In this document: in pieces, positions 20,686-29,248 of the stretch
Numbering within the stretch: position 1 is the stretch's first letter
Layout of the letters: each line of letters starts with the position of its first letter
Origin: Bartonella sp. M0283
GTDB taxonomy: Bacteria; Pseudomonadota; Alphaproteobacteria; Rhizobiales; Rhizobiaceae
Assembly: GCF_016100455.1 (NCBI RefSeq)
Contig: NZ_JACFSK010000001.1
Span: 372,001-436,000 of the forward strand
Length of the DNA: 64,000 nucleotides
Reading direction: 5' to 3'
Notes under the pieces: model-generated
What the model saw: only the letters and a program-made list of their open reading frames with translations
What the model was told of the DNA's origin: nothing
Database searches by the model: none
Translations under genes and position numbers: made by a program

Positions 20686-21186
20686 ATGAGGCTTGCCGTA
20701 GGCAACTTGGAACGTGATCTCCATCCTGTTGATTTGGTTGAACAGGTGGCCAATGGACATGACTGGTCGTTTGAGAGAACAGCCAAGGATGAAATTACAA
20801 TCAGTGTCGAAGGACATTGGACAAATTATCATATTGCTTTCTCGTGGATGGAAAATCAGGAAGCACTGCATCTTGCCTGTGCGTTCGATATGTCTGTTTC
20901 GCAACAAAGGCGAAAGGAACTGCTCAAACTGGTTCTGGCAATCAATGAAAAATTGCTTATGGGGCATTTCGATTTCTGGGAAGATTCTTCTTCGGTTATC
21001 TTCCGGCAGGCATTGTTGCTTTCGGGTGGCTTGCATCCCTCGAACGCACAAGTGGAAAACCTGCTTGTCAATGCTCTTGATGTTTGCGAAACACATTTCA
21101 GTGCATTCCAGATGGTGGCCTGGTCTTCGCTTTCGGCAGAAAATGCGCTGCAATTTGCGCTTTTTGAAACCAAGGGAAATGCCTGA
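20686..21186 (+). CDS. YbjN-domain protein
   Basis: A 166-aa soluble protein of the YbjN/DUF1790 family, a type III secretion chaperone-like fold. The landmarks are HPVDLVEQVANGHDWSFERT near the N-terminus and the central strand-rich part ALHLACAFDMSVSQQRRKELLKLV. Function of the chromosomal rhizobial homologues is unknown; E. coli YbjN affects stress and motility. The frame opens at 20644 with TTG, but the ATG at 20686 has a GAGG site 7 bases upstream. csaA follows 74 bases later with only a short gap, so they may share a transcript. Confidence 0.82.
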   Translation: MRLAVGNLERDLHPVDLVEQVANGHDWSFERTAKDEITISVEGHWTNYHIAFSWMENQEALHLACAFDMSVSQQRRKELLKLVLAINEKLLMGHFDFWEDSSSVIFRQALLLSGGLHPSNAQVENLLVNALDVCETHFSAFQMVAWSSLSAENALQFALFETKGNA

Positions 21187-21260
21187 TCGGATATGTTTTT
21201 TGACTGCCGACCAAAAAGTGCAGGCGAAAAAAAAGGCAGGCAATAAAAGGAGTTTATAAG

Positions 21261-21599
21261 GTGGCAGAAATCAGTTTTGATGATTTTTTAAAAGTCGATA
21301 TCCGTGTCGGTAAAATTATCGAGGCAAAAGCTTTCCCTGAAGCGCGCAAACCCGCCTATAAGCTCAAAATCGATTTTGGCAAAGAGATTGGTGTCAAACT
21401 TTCATCAGCCCAAATAACCGTGCATTATAAACTCGACGAGCTCGTCGGCCGTGAAGTTCTTTGTGTTGTCAATTTTCCACCGCGCCAGATCGGCCCGTTC
21501 ATGTCGGAAGTGCTCACTCTCGGTCTGCCGGATGAAAACGGTGATGTCGTGCTTCTCGAGCCATCAAAAGAAGTTCCTGTCGGCGGTCGTATATTTTAA
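21261..21599 (+). CDS. csaA: CsaA-type tRNA-binding protein
   Basis: A 112-aa single OB-fold EMAP-II-like tRNA-binding domain. CsaA proteins bind tRNA-like structures and have chaperone activity linked to protein export. The motifs DFLKVDIRVGKIIEAKAFPEARKPAYKL and LSSAQIT, and the closing LLEPSKEVPVGGRIF, are typical. It starts with GTG, supported by an AAAGGAG site 8 bases upstream. Probably downstream partner of the YbjN gene. Confidence 0.93.
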   Translation: MAEISFDDFLKVDIRVGKIIEAKAFPEARKPAYKLKIDFGKEIGVKLSSAQITVHYKLDELVGREVLCVVNFPPRQIGPFMSEVLTLGLPDENGDVVLLEPSKEVPVGGRIF

Positions 21600-22269
21600 A
21601 GAATATCGAAGCTCCGGCTGTCGCGGGAGAAATGACTGAACTTTGACGACGGTATTGCTCGACTGGCTGCGAGAAGATGAAATCGACAGCACGCTTGTTC
21701 GGGTAAGGCGAATGAGCCCCGCTTTTTCATGATTATGATCGGGTAATGAATGGCAATATGGTTCAAAACCATTCACTGTAAGTTACCCAAAAAGGCCAGT
21801 CGGTACTTGATTTAAAAAACCGGTCGCTCGATCTTTTCTTTGTCAACGCCCGAAAAGTGATTGCTTTCGCAATCGGGAATAACCGTTATGCGTAAGGAAA
21901 GGCGGCTTCTACCTCACTGAAACAGATAATGTTGTTCCTCAGGAAATACTGAAAAATGGCGTGAGAAACCGGTCTTTTCAGCACATCAATAGGGATTTGT
22001 CATTGGCAGGTCATTTTGAATGACGGGGGCAGGCGGCCCGTGTGACTACCAAAGATAATAAATAAATGCTTTGACAAAACGTAGACTTGCGAGACCGGCA
22101 AGAAAAGCAAGAGCAACGGATTATTCCCGATGCTTCGATCATAAACGGTCATAAGCCATACTATTACCAAGCAATATGATGATAACAGGGCAAACAGCCT
22201 TTTTGAGCCGCTTAAGATGAAAAACAGGACGGGTCGTCTATTAAGAGCACGACCGCGAAATACCGTTTT
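21600..22269. other. Spacer downstream of csaA
   Basis: 670 bases with no gene I can support. An imperfect inverted repeat (ATGAATGG ... CCATTCAC near 21745-21777) could be a weak transcript end for csaA. Confidence 0.4.
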
Positions 22270-22467
22270 TTATTTTTTTGATTTTTTGCCGATATTGTCG
22301 GGTAAATCCTTGCGCTTGGTTGAGGCAAAATCTTCAAGTTGTTCTTCTGTCATGGATTGTTCCATTTTTTTGGAAGCGCCTTGTAGCGAGCTTACCGGTC
22401 TTTTGCCACGTTTGGCTGCAAGGGCTGCTCCGGCTGCTTCCTGCTGGACTTTGGAACGAGCTGGCAT
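22270..22467 (-). CDS. Small basic DUF3008 family protein
   Basis: A 65-aa Lys/Ala/Ser-rich protein starting MPARSKVQQEAAGAALAAK and continuing through VSSLQGASKKM and LEDFASTKRKDLP, the signature of DUF3008. Members are widespread small proteins of Hyphomicrobiales, abundant in stationary phase or stress, function unknown. The frame reaches 22515, but the ATG at 22467 begins the conserved domain and has an AAAGGAAA site. It lies 117 bp downstream of the sensor kinase gene on the same strand. Confidence 0.85.
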   Translation of the reverse strand: MPARSKVQQEAAGAALAAKRGKRPVSSLQGASKKMEQSMTEEQLEDFASTKRKDLPDNIGKKSKK

Positions 22468-22584
22468 GATGATTTCCTTTCTGAAAAGAAGAGATGTGCA
22501 GGGTAAAAACAGCATCCGAAAGACGATCAGCCTTTCTTCAATACTGTTTCGAAACGAAATGCCTGTTCTTTCTCATATCGGGCG

Positions 22585-23925
22585 CTAGAGCGGAATTTCA
22601 ACAATGACGCGCAAGCCACCTGTCGGGCTATCATCAAGCACAATATTGCCGCCATGGCTTCGGGCAATATCCTGAGCAATCGAAAGGCCAAGGCCGGTGC
22701 CGCTCGCATCCTGATTGCGCGCCTCGTCAAGCCGGAAGAAAGGTTTGAATACTTCCTCTCGCATATTGGCGGGGATACCCGGCCCATCATCGTCAATAAT
22801 GATGACAAGGTCATTGTCGTCATGAACAATGGCGACATCGACATTTTTGGCATAGCGGAAACTGTTTGAAACCAGATTGCTGACAAGCCTTGAAAAGGCT
22901 TTCGGTTTCAATTGTACGAGAGGAGACCCCTCTATGTGATAAACAAAACCGCGCTCGCGTAATGCCGCATCTTTTTGAAGGGTCTTCATCAATTCGCTCA
23001 AATCGAGTTCGCCGACATTTTCGGTTCCCTCGCCACGGGCAAAGGCAAGATAGCCTTCCAGCATATTCTGCATGTCGGCAATATCCTGTTCGAGAGGTGC
23101 GGTATCGAAACTTCCTTTTGCCAAAGCCAATTGTAATTTGAAGCGGGTCAGAATGGTGCGCAAATCATGGCTTACGCCTGAAAGCATCATGGTGCGCTGT
23201 TCGATCTGCCGCTCGATTCTTTTGCGCATGCGCAAAAATGCAGTTCCAGCGCGACGGACTTCTTCAGCTCCTCTCGGCTCGAAGCCTTCCGGCAAAGGCA
23301 GACCGCGCCCGAAACTGTCGGCCGCTGCGGCGAGCTGCTGGATCGGTTTGATCTGGTTTCTCAAAAAGAAAATAGCAATGATCAACAAAACAAGTGCCGT
23401 GCCGATCATCCAGCTTAGAAAAATACCTGTATTGGACGCATAAGCTTGCGAGCGCATGGCAAAGACACGCAAGACATGGTTATCAAGCCGGATGCGGATT
23501 TCGACAAGATCTGAATCGCCGACCGTATCAATCCAGAACGGACGGTTGATCTGGCGGGTAATTTCTTCACTCAGGAAATAATCAAGAATAGCAAAGAAAG
23601 GCTTTGGCCCCGGAGGAGGTAAAGGGTCCGGTGGAAGAATGGAAATATTGAGCCCCATACGCTGCTGGGCAATACGGGTAATATTGTTGTAGTTATCGTC
23701 TTGCGGATAGGTTTCGATAATGTCGATAATGGCCGAAATATCATGAACAACTGCGGTTGACAGACGCTCTGTCACCATTTGCCAATGGCGTTCCATAAAC
23801 ACATAGGCAATGACCGATTGTAACAGAACCATCGGGGCAATGATGATAATGAGCGAGCGCGCATAGAGGCGCTTTGGCATTTTCTTTGCCAGCCAACGGC
23901 CAAAACTGTTGATAGGCCCGGCCAT
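22585..23925 (-). CDS. EnvZ/PetS-type sensor histidine kinase
   Basis: A 446-aa membrane histidine kinase. Two membrane segments (about residues 22-42 and 165-188) flank a periplasmic sensor of about 120 residues, followed by a HAMP domain, a dimerisation/phosphoacceptor helix with H253 in SHDLRTILTR, and an HATPase domain with N (LVSNSFRYAKNV), G1 (DDDGPGIP), F (VFKPFFRLDEA) and G2 (GTGLGLSIAQDIA) boxes. The H-box has Ile258 where EnvZ-like kinases usually have Pro. It follows the response regulator by 9 bases, so the pair is one operon. Signal and targets unknown. Confidence 0.92.
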   Translation of the reverse strand: MAGPINSFGRWLAKKMPKRLYARSLIIIIAPMVLLQSVIAYVFMERHWQMVTERLSTAVVHDISAIIDIIETYPQDDNYNNITRIAQQRMGLNISILPPDPLPPPGPKPFFAILDYFLSEEITRQINRPFWIDTVGDSDLVEIRIRLDNHVLRVFAMRSQAYASNTGIFLSWMIGTALVLLIIAIFFLRNQIKPIQQLAAAADSFGRGLPLPEGFEPRGAEEVRRAGTAFLRMRKRIERQIEQRTMMLSGVSHDLRTILTRFKLQLALAKGSFDTAPLEQDIADMQNMLEGYLAFARGEGTENVGELDLSELMKTLQKDAALRERGFVYHIEGSPLVQLKPKAFSRLVSNLVSNSFRYAKNVDVAIVHDDNDLVIIIDDDGPGIPANMREEVFKPFFRLDEARNQDASGTGLGLSIAQDIARSHGGNIVLDDSPTGGLRVIVEIPL

Positions 23926-23934
23926 CCGATTATC

Positions 23935-24639
23935 CTATTCGATTGAAAGCTTGTAGCCGATGCCACGGACTGTCTGCAAATAAACCGGATTGGCCGGATC
24001 ATTTTCGATCTTCCGGCGTAACCGGTTGATCTGGACATCAATGGTTCGTTCACCCACTTCGCCTTCACCTGTTGCAAGTTTATGGCGCGGAATGGTTGTA
24101 CCTGCATGTTCGGCAAAGATAACCATTATATCCTGTTCGCGATCTGTGAGCTTAATAACTTCACCGGATTTTTTCAGTTCTTTCTTGGCAATCGAAAATG
24201 TATAGGGGCCAAACACCAATTGTTCGATCTTCGGCTGACCATTGGAACTGCCACGGCGCAAAATAGCGTTGACCCGCAACAGAAGTTCACGGGGATCAAA
24301 TGGTTTGGGCAGGTAATCATCCGCCCCCGCTTCAAGCCCGTCAATGCGGCTATCCGTTTCGGACAAGGCTGTCAGCATCAATATCGGAACCGTTTTTGTT
24401 TCGCGCAGCGAACGTGTGAGCGAAATGCCGTTTTCGCCCGGCATCATAACGTCGACAATCAAGAGATCAAAATCAAGCCCGGCCAATTTGCGGCGTGCTT
24501 CATCGGCACTGGCGGCGACAGACACACGGAAGCCGTTCTGGACAAGATATTGTGACAAAAGACTGCGTATGCGCGTGTCATCGTCTATAACAAGTAGATG
24601 GGGAGCGTCATCAGATAATTTTGTATTCTGTTCTGTCAT
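23935..24639 (-). CDS. OmpR/PetR-type response regulator
   Basis: A 234-aa regulator with a receiver domain (acidic pair D19/D20, phospho-acceptor D63 in LLIVDVMMPGENG, Lys in DYLPKPFDP) and a C-terminal OmpR-type winged helix (LTDREQDIMVIFAEHAGTTIPRHKLA and ERTIDVQINRLRRKIENDP). It most resembles the OmpR/PetR branch that in other alphaproteobacteria is adjacent to petABC; here it is 17 kb away. The TTG at 24663 opens the frame, but the ATG at 24639 fits homologues. Partner kinase gene is immediately downstream. Confidence 0.92.
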   Translation of the reverse strand: MTEQNTKLSDDAPHLLVIDDDTRIRSLLSQYLVQNGFRVSVAASADEARRKLAGLDFDLLIVDVMMPGENGISLTRSLRETKTVPILMLTALSETDSRIDGLEAGADDYLPKPFDPRELLLRVNAILRRGSSNGQPKIEQLVFGPYTFSIAKKELKKSGEVIKLTDREQDIMVIFAEHAGTTIPRHKLATGEGEVGERTIDVQINRLRRKIENDPANPVYLQTVRGIGYKLSIE

Positions 24640-25126
24640 TTTCTCATGTCCGGATTGAAGCAAGTTTATCGGAAGAATCCACCTCTGTCGAGAGAACCGG
24701 TTTCTTGTTGCGCCACATTTTAGGCAATACCATGACGAGCTTCCCAGTCTTACGCGATAATATTCAAAAAATAATCGTTAGCAGTGAAACGGTTTACCCA
24801 TTTTTTATAATGATATTTCAGTGATATTTTCAGAAAAAACGGATATTTCGTAAATATCGCCAATGTTTTTTAAAAAACCGGTTCATTATTTTTAAAAGTC
24901 TCAATTATAAAAAAATCAATAAAAAAGGTTATTTATTTAAAAAATAGATAAAATAAGCGGTTCCTTTCGGAATAAACAAGAAATAATAATATATTTTATA
25001 AAAATTGAAACCGCAATCCTTTGTTAAACCGAGATGTTTTTCTTATTGATTTGGCTCTCTTGATATTGATAAATCGAAAGTCGATATATTCTCCAAAATT
25101 TTTTAACAAAAAGCGAAGGAAAACCA
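24640..25126. other. Very AT-rich divergent spacer
   Basis: 487 bases between the response regulator and the metallo-hydrolase gene. The part from 24820 to 25010 is nearly all A/T. No gene or repeat recognised; both promoters should be here. Confidence 0.4.
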
Positions 25127-25771
25127 ATGGGAAACTTGAAAGCAACAATTATACCGGTAACGGTTTTCCAGCAAAATTGCACACTTCTTTATGATGATGA
25201 AACCAAAGAAGGCGTGCTTGTCGATCCCGGTGGTGATTGGCCGCTTATTGCCGAAGCGATCAAAAAGACCGGCGTGAAAGTTGGAGCGATCTGGATCACC
25301 CATGGCCATGTTGATCATGCGGGGGGAGCAATGGAAGCAAAGGAAAACTTGAATGTTCCTATCATCGGCTCCAATATTGCCGATAAACCGCTGATGGAAA
25401 ATCTGGTTGAAAAGGCCCGTTCTTACCGGATGACAGGCATTCGAAATTGCACGCCCGACCATTGGCTTGAAGACGGTGAAATTCTCGATTGTGGTGGCCA
25501 TAAATTCGAAGTCTTTCACACACCCGGTCACGCACCCGGTCACGTTATCTATTTCAATGCGGAAGTGAAATTGGCGCTTGTTGGCGATGTGCTTTTCCAT
25601 AATTCGATCGGAAGAACAGATTTTCCTTTCTGTTCCTATCCAGATCTTATCCATTCGCTAAAAGAAAAGGTTTTGCTTTTGGGTGATGACGTTACTTTCA
25701 TCAGCGGACACGGGGATATGAGCACAATCGGAGAAGAAAAGCGCCATAATCCGTTTTTACAAGATATTTAA
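25127..25771 (+). CDS. Metallo-beta-lactamase-fold hydrolase (glyoxalase II-like)
   Basis: A 214-aa soluble enzyme with the binuclear metal motif T-H59-G-H61-V-D63-H64 and later ligands in FHTPGHAPGHV, LVGDVLFHNSIGRTDFP and the C-terminal SGHGDMSTIGEEK. This is the YcbL/hydroxyacylglutathione-hydrolase-like subgroup, which cleaves thioesters; the true substrate is uncertain. Start is supported by AGCGAAGGAAAACC upstream of the ATG. Single gene, divergent from the two-component operon. Confidence 0.92.
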   Translation: MGNLKATIIPVTVFQQNCTLLYDDETKEGVLVDPGGDWPLIAEAIKKTGVKVGAIWITHGHVDHAGGAMEAKENLNVPIIGSNIADKPLMENLVEKARSYRMTGIRNCTPDHWLEDGEILDCGGHKFEVFHTPGHAPGHVIYFNAEVKLALVGDVLFHNSIGRTDFPFCSYPDLIHSLKEKVLLLGDDVTFISGHGDMSTIGEEKRHNPFLQDI

Positions 25772-26230
25772 GCGATAAAGTGTGAGAAGGGGGCGGCGGT
25801 AGGCCAAAAGTCTTGAAACAGCTTCTGCCAATCATTGCTTTTGCCCTTTTAATTTTATGCTCGTCAAAGACTATCGCGCCACATCAAATTGGTAACCGGC
25901 ACATTCGAAAGCCTCAGTTCTATTCCTCTTAAGAAGCAGAGGAAACCGGTTCATTGATAATCCGGATTGGCAAAAGAAACAGTTTTGTCGGTACCAATAA
26001 AAGGTTGGTCAATTTGGTAGACCAAATGGCCTTTCCTTTTCCACGTCCAATTGACGATAATTTCTTTTGAGATATTTTCGATCGCAGCTTTCACCGGCCA
26101 AAGCTTCCTATCTTGCTTAATGGTTCTTTGGGAATACCAATATTGTTAATCCTTAGAGTTTCAAGACCGAGAGTGTCTCCGGATTTTTAAAATTGTCAAA
26201 ATAAACTGTACAACGCCGGATATAATTTAA
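25772..26230. other. Spacer left of the BA14K repeat array
   Basis: 459 bases with no intact gene. A short palindrome ATTTGGT-AG-ACCAAAT lies at 26012-26027. The region may contain still older, unrecognisable remnants of the array to its right. Confidence 0.35.
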
Positions 26231-26247
26231 ATGACGAATGCGTTCAA

Positions 26248-26476
26248 ATCGGTTGACATTGCAAAAATGGTTGAGGCCATCAATGCCACGATAGGTACCG
26301 GTACGCGGATTGAATAAGCGGAATTTCGAGGCTGAGTAACGACGCCAACTGGCATTTCACGGCTGATAGACCGCCTTATAGGCAACCCATGCCGACGGAC
26401 AATGAGGAGGACGGGCGGATAGTAAGGACGAGCTGGCGAATAAAAGCTTAAGGCCAGCCGGATAATGGGCCGGCAG
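26248..26476 (-). pseudogene. Degenerate BA14K C-terminal copy A
   Basis: The minus strand still spells the BA14K end (TGTYRGIDGLNHFCN), but the codon matching Trp before the domain core is TGA, the conserved Cys of the YCASKYR segment is Ser, the final stop is mutated to CGA, and there is no signal peptide or start. It shares the Trp-to-stop change with copy B, so A and B come from one already broken ancestor. Confidence 0.85.
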
Positions 26477-26633
26477 TGAGAAGACTGAGGGAAGCGGATA
26501 ATTTTCTATGTAGATCATCTTCCACGCTTCAAATGATACAACCTCAGAAACGATTGCGTCATCCTGATCAATTGTTCTTTGCTTTATGCAAAGAGAAGCA
26601 AGGTGGCGCTCTTTCTCGAAATATATTGACCTT

Positions 26634-26666
26634 AAAAAAATACCCGACACACGGCCGGGTATTTTT
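26634..26666 (-). terminator. Terminator hairpin within repeat unit A
   Basis: TACCCG / CGGGTA stem with flanking A/T runs; same hairpin as at 27073-27105. It would end any minus-strand transcript that passes copy B. Confidence 0.75.
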
Positions 26667-26686
26667 AAATGGCGAATGCCTTCAAG

Positions 26687-26915
26687 TCAGTTGGCATTGC
26701 AAAAATGGTTGAGGCCATCAATGCCACGATAGGTACCGGTACGCGGATTGAATAAGCGGTACTTCGAGGCTGAGTAACGACGCCAACTGGCAGTTCACCG
26801 CTGATAGACCGCCTTATAGGCAGCCCATGCCGACGGACAATGACGAGGAGTGGGCGGATAGTAAGGACGAGCTGGCGAATAAAAGCTTGAGGCCAGCCGG
26901 ATAATGGGCCGGCAG
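26687..26915 (-). pseudogene. Degenerate BA14K C-terminal copy B
   Basis: Minus strand encodes ASKYRLFNPRTGTYRGID and the NHFCNAN ending of BA14K, preceded by the same in-frame TGA in place of the conserved Trp codon and Ser for Cys in the YCASKYR segment. The proline-rich linker is frame-disturbed, and the signal-peptide half is absent. Confidence 0.85.
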
Positions 26916-27072
26916 TGGGAAGACTGAGGGAAGCGGATAATTTTCTATGTAGATCATCTTCCACGCTTCAAATGATACAACCTCAGAAACGATTGCGTCA
27001 TCCTGATCAATTGTTCTTTGCTGTATGCAAAGAGAAGAAAGGTGGCACTCTTTCTCGAAATATATTGACCTT

Positions 27073-27105
27073 AAAAAAATACCCGACACACGGCCGGGTA
27101 TTTTT
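27073..27105 (-). terminator. Intrinsic terminator of the BA14K gene
   Basis: TACCCG / CGGGTA stem (plus A/T extension) directly after the BA14K stop, with a run of T on the minus strand. Confidence 0.85.
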
Positions 27106-27125
27106 AAATGGCGAATGCCTTCAAA

Positions 27126-27596
27126 TCAGTTGGCATTGCAAAAATGGTTGAGGCCATCAATGCCACGATAGGTACCGGTACGCGGATTGAATGACCGGTA
27201 TTTCGAGGCACAATAACTACGCCAACCGGGAGTCCATGGCTGATAAACCGGCTTATAGGCAGTCGGTGCCGGCGGATAGTAAGGACGAGCTGGCTGATAA
27301 TATCTCGGGGCAGCCGGATAATAGGCTGGCGGCGGCGGAGCCTGATAAATGACCTGAGGCTGTGAGGGTTGTGACAAGGCGCTGCCAATTAGCGCACCGG
27401 CTGCAAGGCCGACGACACCGGCGGCGACAGCATCTCCATGGCCGTGATGATGATGGTGATGATCCCAATAACGCGGGCCATCCCAATATCCCGGACCATG
27501 CCAATAATGATCGTGAGCCGATGCACCGGCAAGCGGGGCCACAACCATCACTGCCGAAACGGCAGAAAGCATTGCCAATTTTGCAAAATTCTTCAT
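27126..27596 (-). CDS. BA14K family exported protein
   Basis: A 156-aa envelope protein. It has a signal peptide (residues 1-25), a His-rich stretch (near 38-50), a short glycine/alanine hydrophobic segment (AAGVVGLAAGALIGSALS), a Pro/Tyr-rich linker and the C-terminal BA14K domain (WRSYCASKYRSFNPRTGTYRG then GLNHFC). BA14K proteins of Brucella and Bartonella are immunoreactive and lectin-like. ATG at 27596 has an AAAGGAG site; the frame opens 9 codons earlier. It is the only intact member of a tandem array with two broken downstream copies. Confidence 0.88.
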   Translation of the reverse strand: MKNFAKLAMLSAVSAVMVVAPLAGASAHDHYWHGPGYWDGPRYWDHHHHHHGHGDAVAAGVVGLAAGALIGSALSQPSQPQVIYQAPPPPAYYPAAPRYYQPARPYYPPAPTAYKPVYQPWTPGWRSYCASKYRSFNPRTGTYRGIDGLNHFCNAN

Positions 27597-27749
27597 GGTT
27601 GAACTCCTTTGAATTCGCTTCATGAAAACAATTCTATCGCTGATTTTCTGAACACAGCCTGAACGAAGCTTATGACTTTCTTATGGTAAATAAAATATTC
27701 ATTCTTTTTTTCCATCACAATTTATATTTTTTTGTTACAAGTCATGAGC

Positions 27750-27778
27750 AAAAAAAACCGGGTTATAAAACCCGGCTT
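27750..27778 (-). terminator. Intrinsic terminator of the cold-shock gene
   Basis: CCGGGTT-ATA-AAACCCGG stem followed on the minus strand by eight T. A second small hairpin (ACCGGCTTAAAACCGGCT) lies just upstream, near 27788-27806. Confidence 0.88.
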
Positions 27779-27828
27779 CAAAAAACCAACCGGCTTAAAA
27801 CCGGCTGATAAAACTTAACCAATAAAAC

Positions 27829-28044
27829 TTAGCCGATGATTGTGATATTCACGGCCTTAGGGCCTTTGCCACGACGGTCAGGTTCGGTATCAAAAGATAC
27901 TTTCTGAGCATCGGTAAGCCCTGTCAGGCCTGAAGCCTGAACAGCAGAGATGTGCACGAAAATGTCTGCGCCACCATCATCCGGCTTGATAAAACCGAAA
28001 CCTTTGTCGTTGTTAAAAAATTTTACTTCCCCGGTCTGTGCCAT
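27829..28044 (-). CDS. cspA: Cold-shock protein (CspA family)
   Basis: A 71-aa single cold-shock domain with both RNA-binding motifs visible: KGFGFIKPDDG (RNP1) and DIFVHISAV (RNP2). Such proteins act as RNA chaperones or transcription antiterminators. The ATG at 28044 starts the conserved MAQTGEVKFF; a frame extension to 28059 is not needed. The upstream spacer is long, compatible with a structured cold-responsive leader. A second paralogue sits at 49855-50064. Confidence 0.95.
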   Translation of the reverse strand: MAQTGEVKFFNNDKGFGFIKPDDGGADIFVHISAVQASGLTGLTDAQKVSFDTEPDRRGKGPKAVNITIIG

Positions 28045-28890
28045 AGAATGTTTCCTCATTCAGTTACCTGTAACAACAGGTCTAATAATAAACACCGCTC
28101 CACGCACCATGCGTAAACGGCACCATGCAGGCAGTTCTTGAAGTCTGGAAAGCACTCTATTTACCAGTTACAACACAGCATCAGCCAATAATTCCATCTT
28201 TCAATGGATTACGGCACCGGTTAAAACCGGATGTCGCATTGTTACCAGCCCAAAACTTATAGCGGTCTTGGCACGCCTGTTAATAGTCTTCCAATGTTCG
28301 TAAAATGCCCGAACCTATATAGATTGGATTAAATTCTTAAATTTTGCAAGTGTTTTTATAAATTTATTCTTTTGATTGTTGAAAATTGGAAGTGTTACTG
28401 TTGTATAAATCGTTCGGCGGTTTTTTATGGAACATGTTCAATAACATGGCTGACTAGAGCAGAATCCGGTTAAGGAACAACCTTTTTACACCCTCTTTTT
28501 CTTGAGTTTTACTCCGGAAAATTGCTGTTTTTTTGAAGTTATAAAGGGTTGTTATTTTTTATGAAAAAAAATGTCATATCTTACTTTTCGTTCAGACAAA
28601 AATTGCTTTAACGGAAGATTGACAGCAATATATGGAAAATGATGACATTTTATATAGATAAGAAAAACACAACGAAAACAATGTGATACCAAAAATATGA
28701 TGTGCTTTTCGATCATTGGGGACAATTTTTTTTGAATATCATCTTATCAAAATAAGTATTAGTCTTGAACTTTTAAAAAAAGACGGTTTGTTTCAAGAAA
28801 TCTCTCTTTCTTTCCCTGAACTATGTTTTTACCGGTTTTTTTTAATTTTATTATGAAATTAGCCGGCTATTATTTTTATCCGCAAATGGC
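28045..28890 (-). other. cspA leader and AT-rich spacer
   Basis: A CTATATAGG element on the minus strand near 28312-28322 could be the -10 of cspA, giving a leader of about 260 bases. Hairpin-forming elements in that leader include ACCGGTTAAAACCGGAT near 28213-28229. From 28330 to 28870 the DNA is extremely AT-rich with no gene seen. Confidence 0.45.
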
Positions 28891-29034
28891 CGCATTGCTA
28901 TAATACGCGTTAGATCGCAATAATGCGGGCCGCATCAGAATGTTGCGGCCCTCATTGGAATAATAGAGAAAGCATTGAAATGATGGGGCCTATATTGCAA
29001 TAATGCGGATTGGCACCGGAATAAATATTGCGTG
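28891..29034. repeat. Degenerate about 20-bp tandem repeat array
   Basis: About seven imperfect units of the type GCATTGCAATAATGCGG follow each other with a period near 19-21 bases. Units vary at many positions; there are no unique spacers, so it is not CRISPR. Confidence 0.6.
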
Positions 29035-29092
29035 GGGGAATCTCCCCCTGCGGCAGCGGGACCGATAAAATCGCATGTGGTTGAGATAGCAT

Positions 29093-29120
29093 CCCCGTTT
29101 CATAGCAAATTGAAACGGGG
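29093..29120. other. Perfect stem-loop downstream of uvrB
   Basis: A 10-bp perfect stem (CCCCGTTTCA / TGAAACGGGG) with an 8-base loop, about 130 bases past the uvrB stop. No T-run follows, so it is more likely a transcript-stabilising or relic element than a full terminator. Confidence 0.5.
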
Positions 29121-29142
29121 GAACGGACTTCGCAAGATGGCA

Positions 29143-29236
29143 ATCTCACAGCGTATCACATGATGCACTTATGCCACCGTGACATATGATGCCTTTATCA
29201 CTTGTGCCCGTATCATATGATGCCACTATCACATGC
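29143..29236. repeat. Degenerate short tandem repeat (ATCACATGATGC type)
   Basis: Five or so imperfect copies of TATCACATGATGCC-like words directly after the uvrB 3' end. Confidence 0.55.
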
Positions 29237-29248
29237 TGTAGATATGCT

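Larger units (their letters stand above)
26231..26668 (-). repeat. Tandem repeat unit A (438 bp) of the BA14K array
   Basis: Nearly identical to unit B on its right: same order of a BA14K-like 3' part, a unique about 150-bp segment and a hairpin terminator. It is one base shorter because of an indel near 26405. The offset between the two ATG-like landmarks is 438 bases, and 439 between B and the true gene end. Confidence 0.9.
26669..27107 (-). repeat. Tandem repeat unit B (439 bp) of the BA14K array
   Basis: Second unit, directly abutting the intact BA14K gene end. Differs from unit A at only scattered positions by eye. Confidence 0.9.

Noticed and set aside
22585..24639. Two-component pair considered as regulator of the adjacent hydrolase gene
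   Set aside because: Divergent position alone is not evidence; the 487-base spacer shows no recognisable OmpR-type site.
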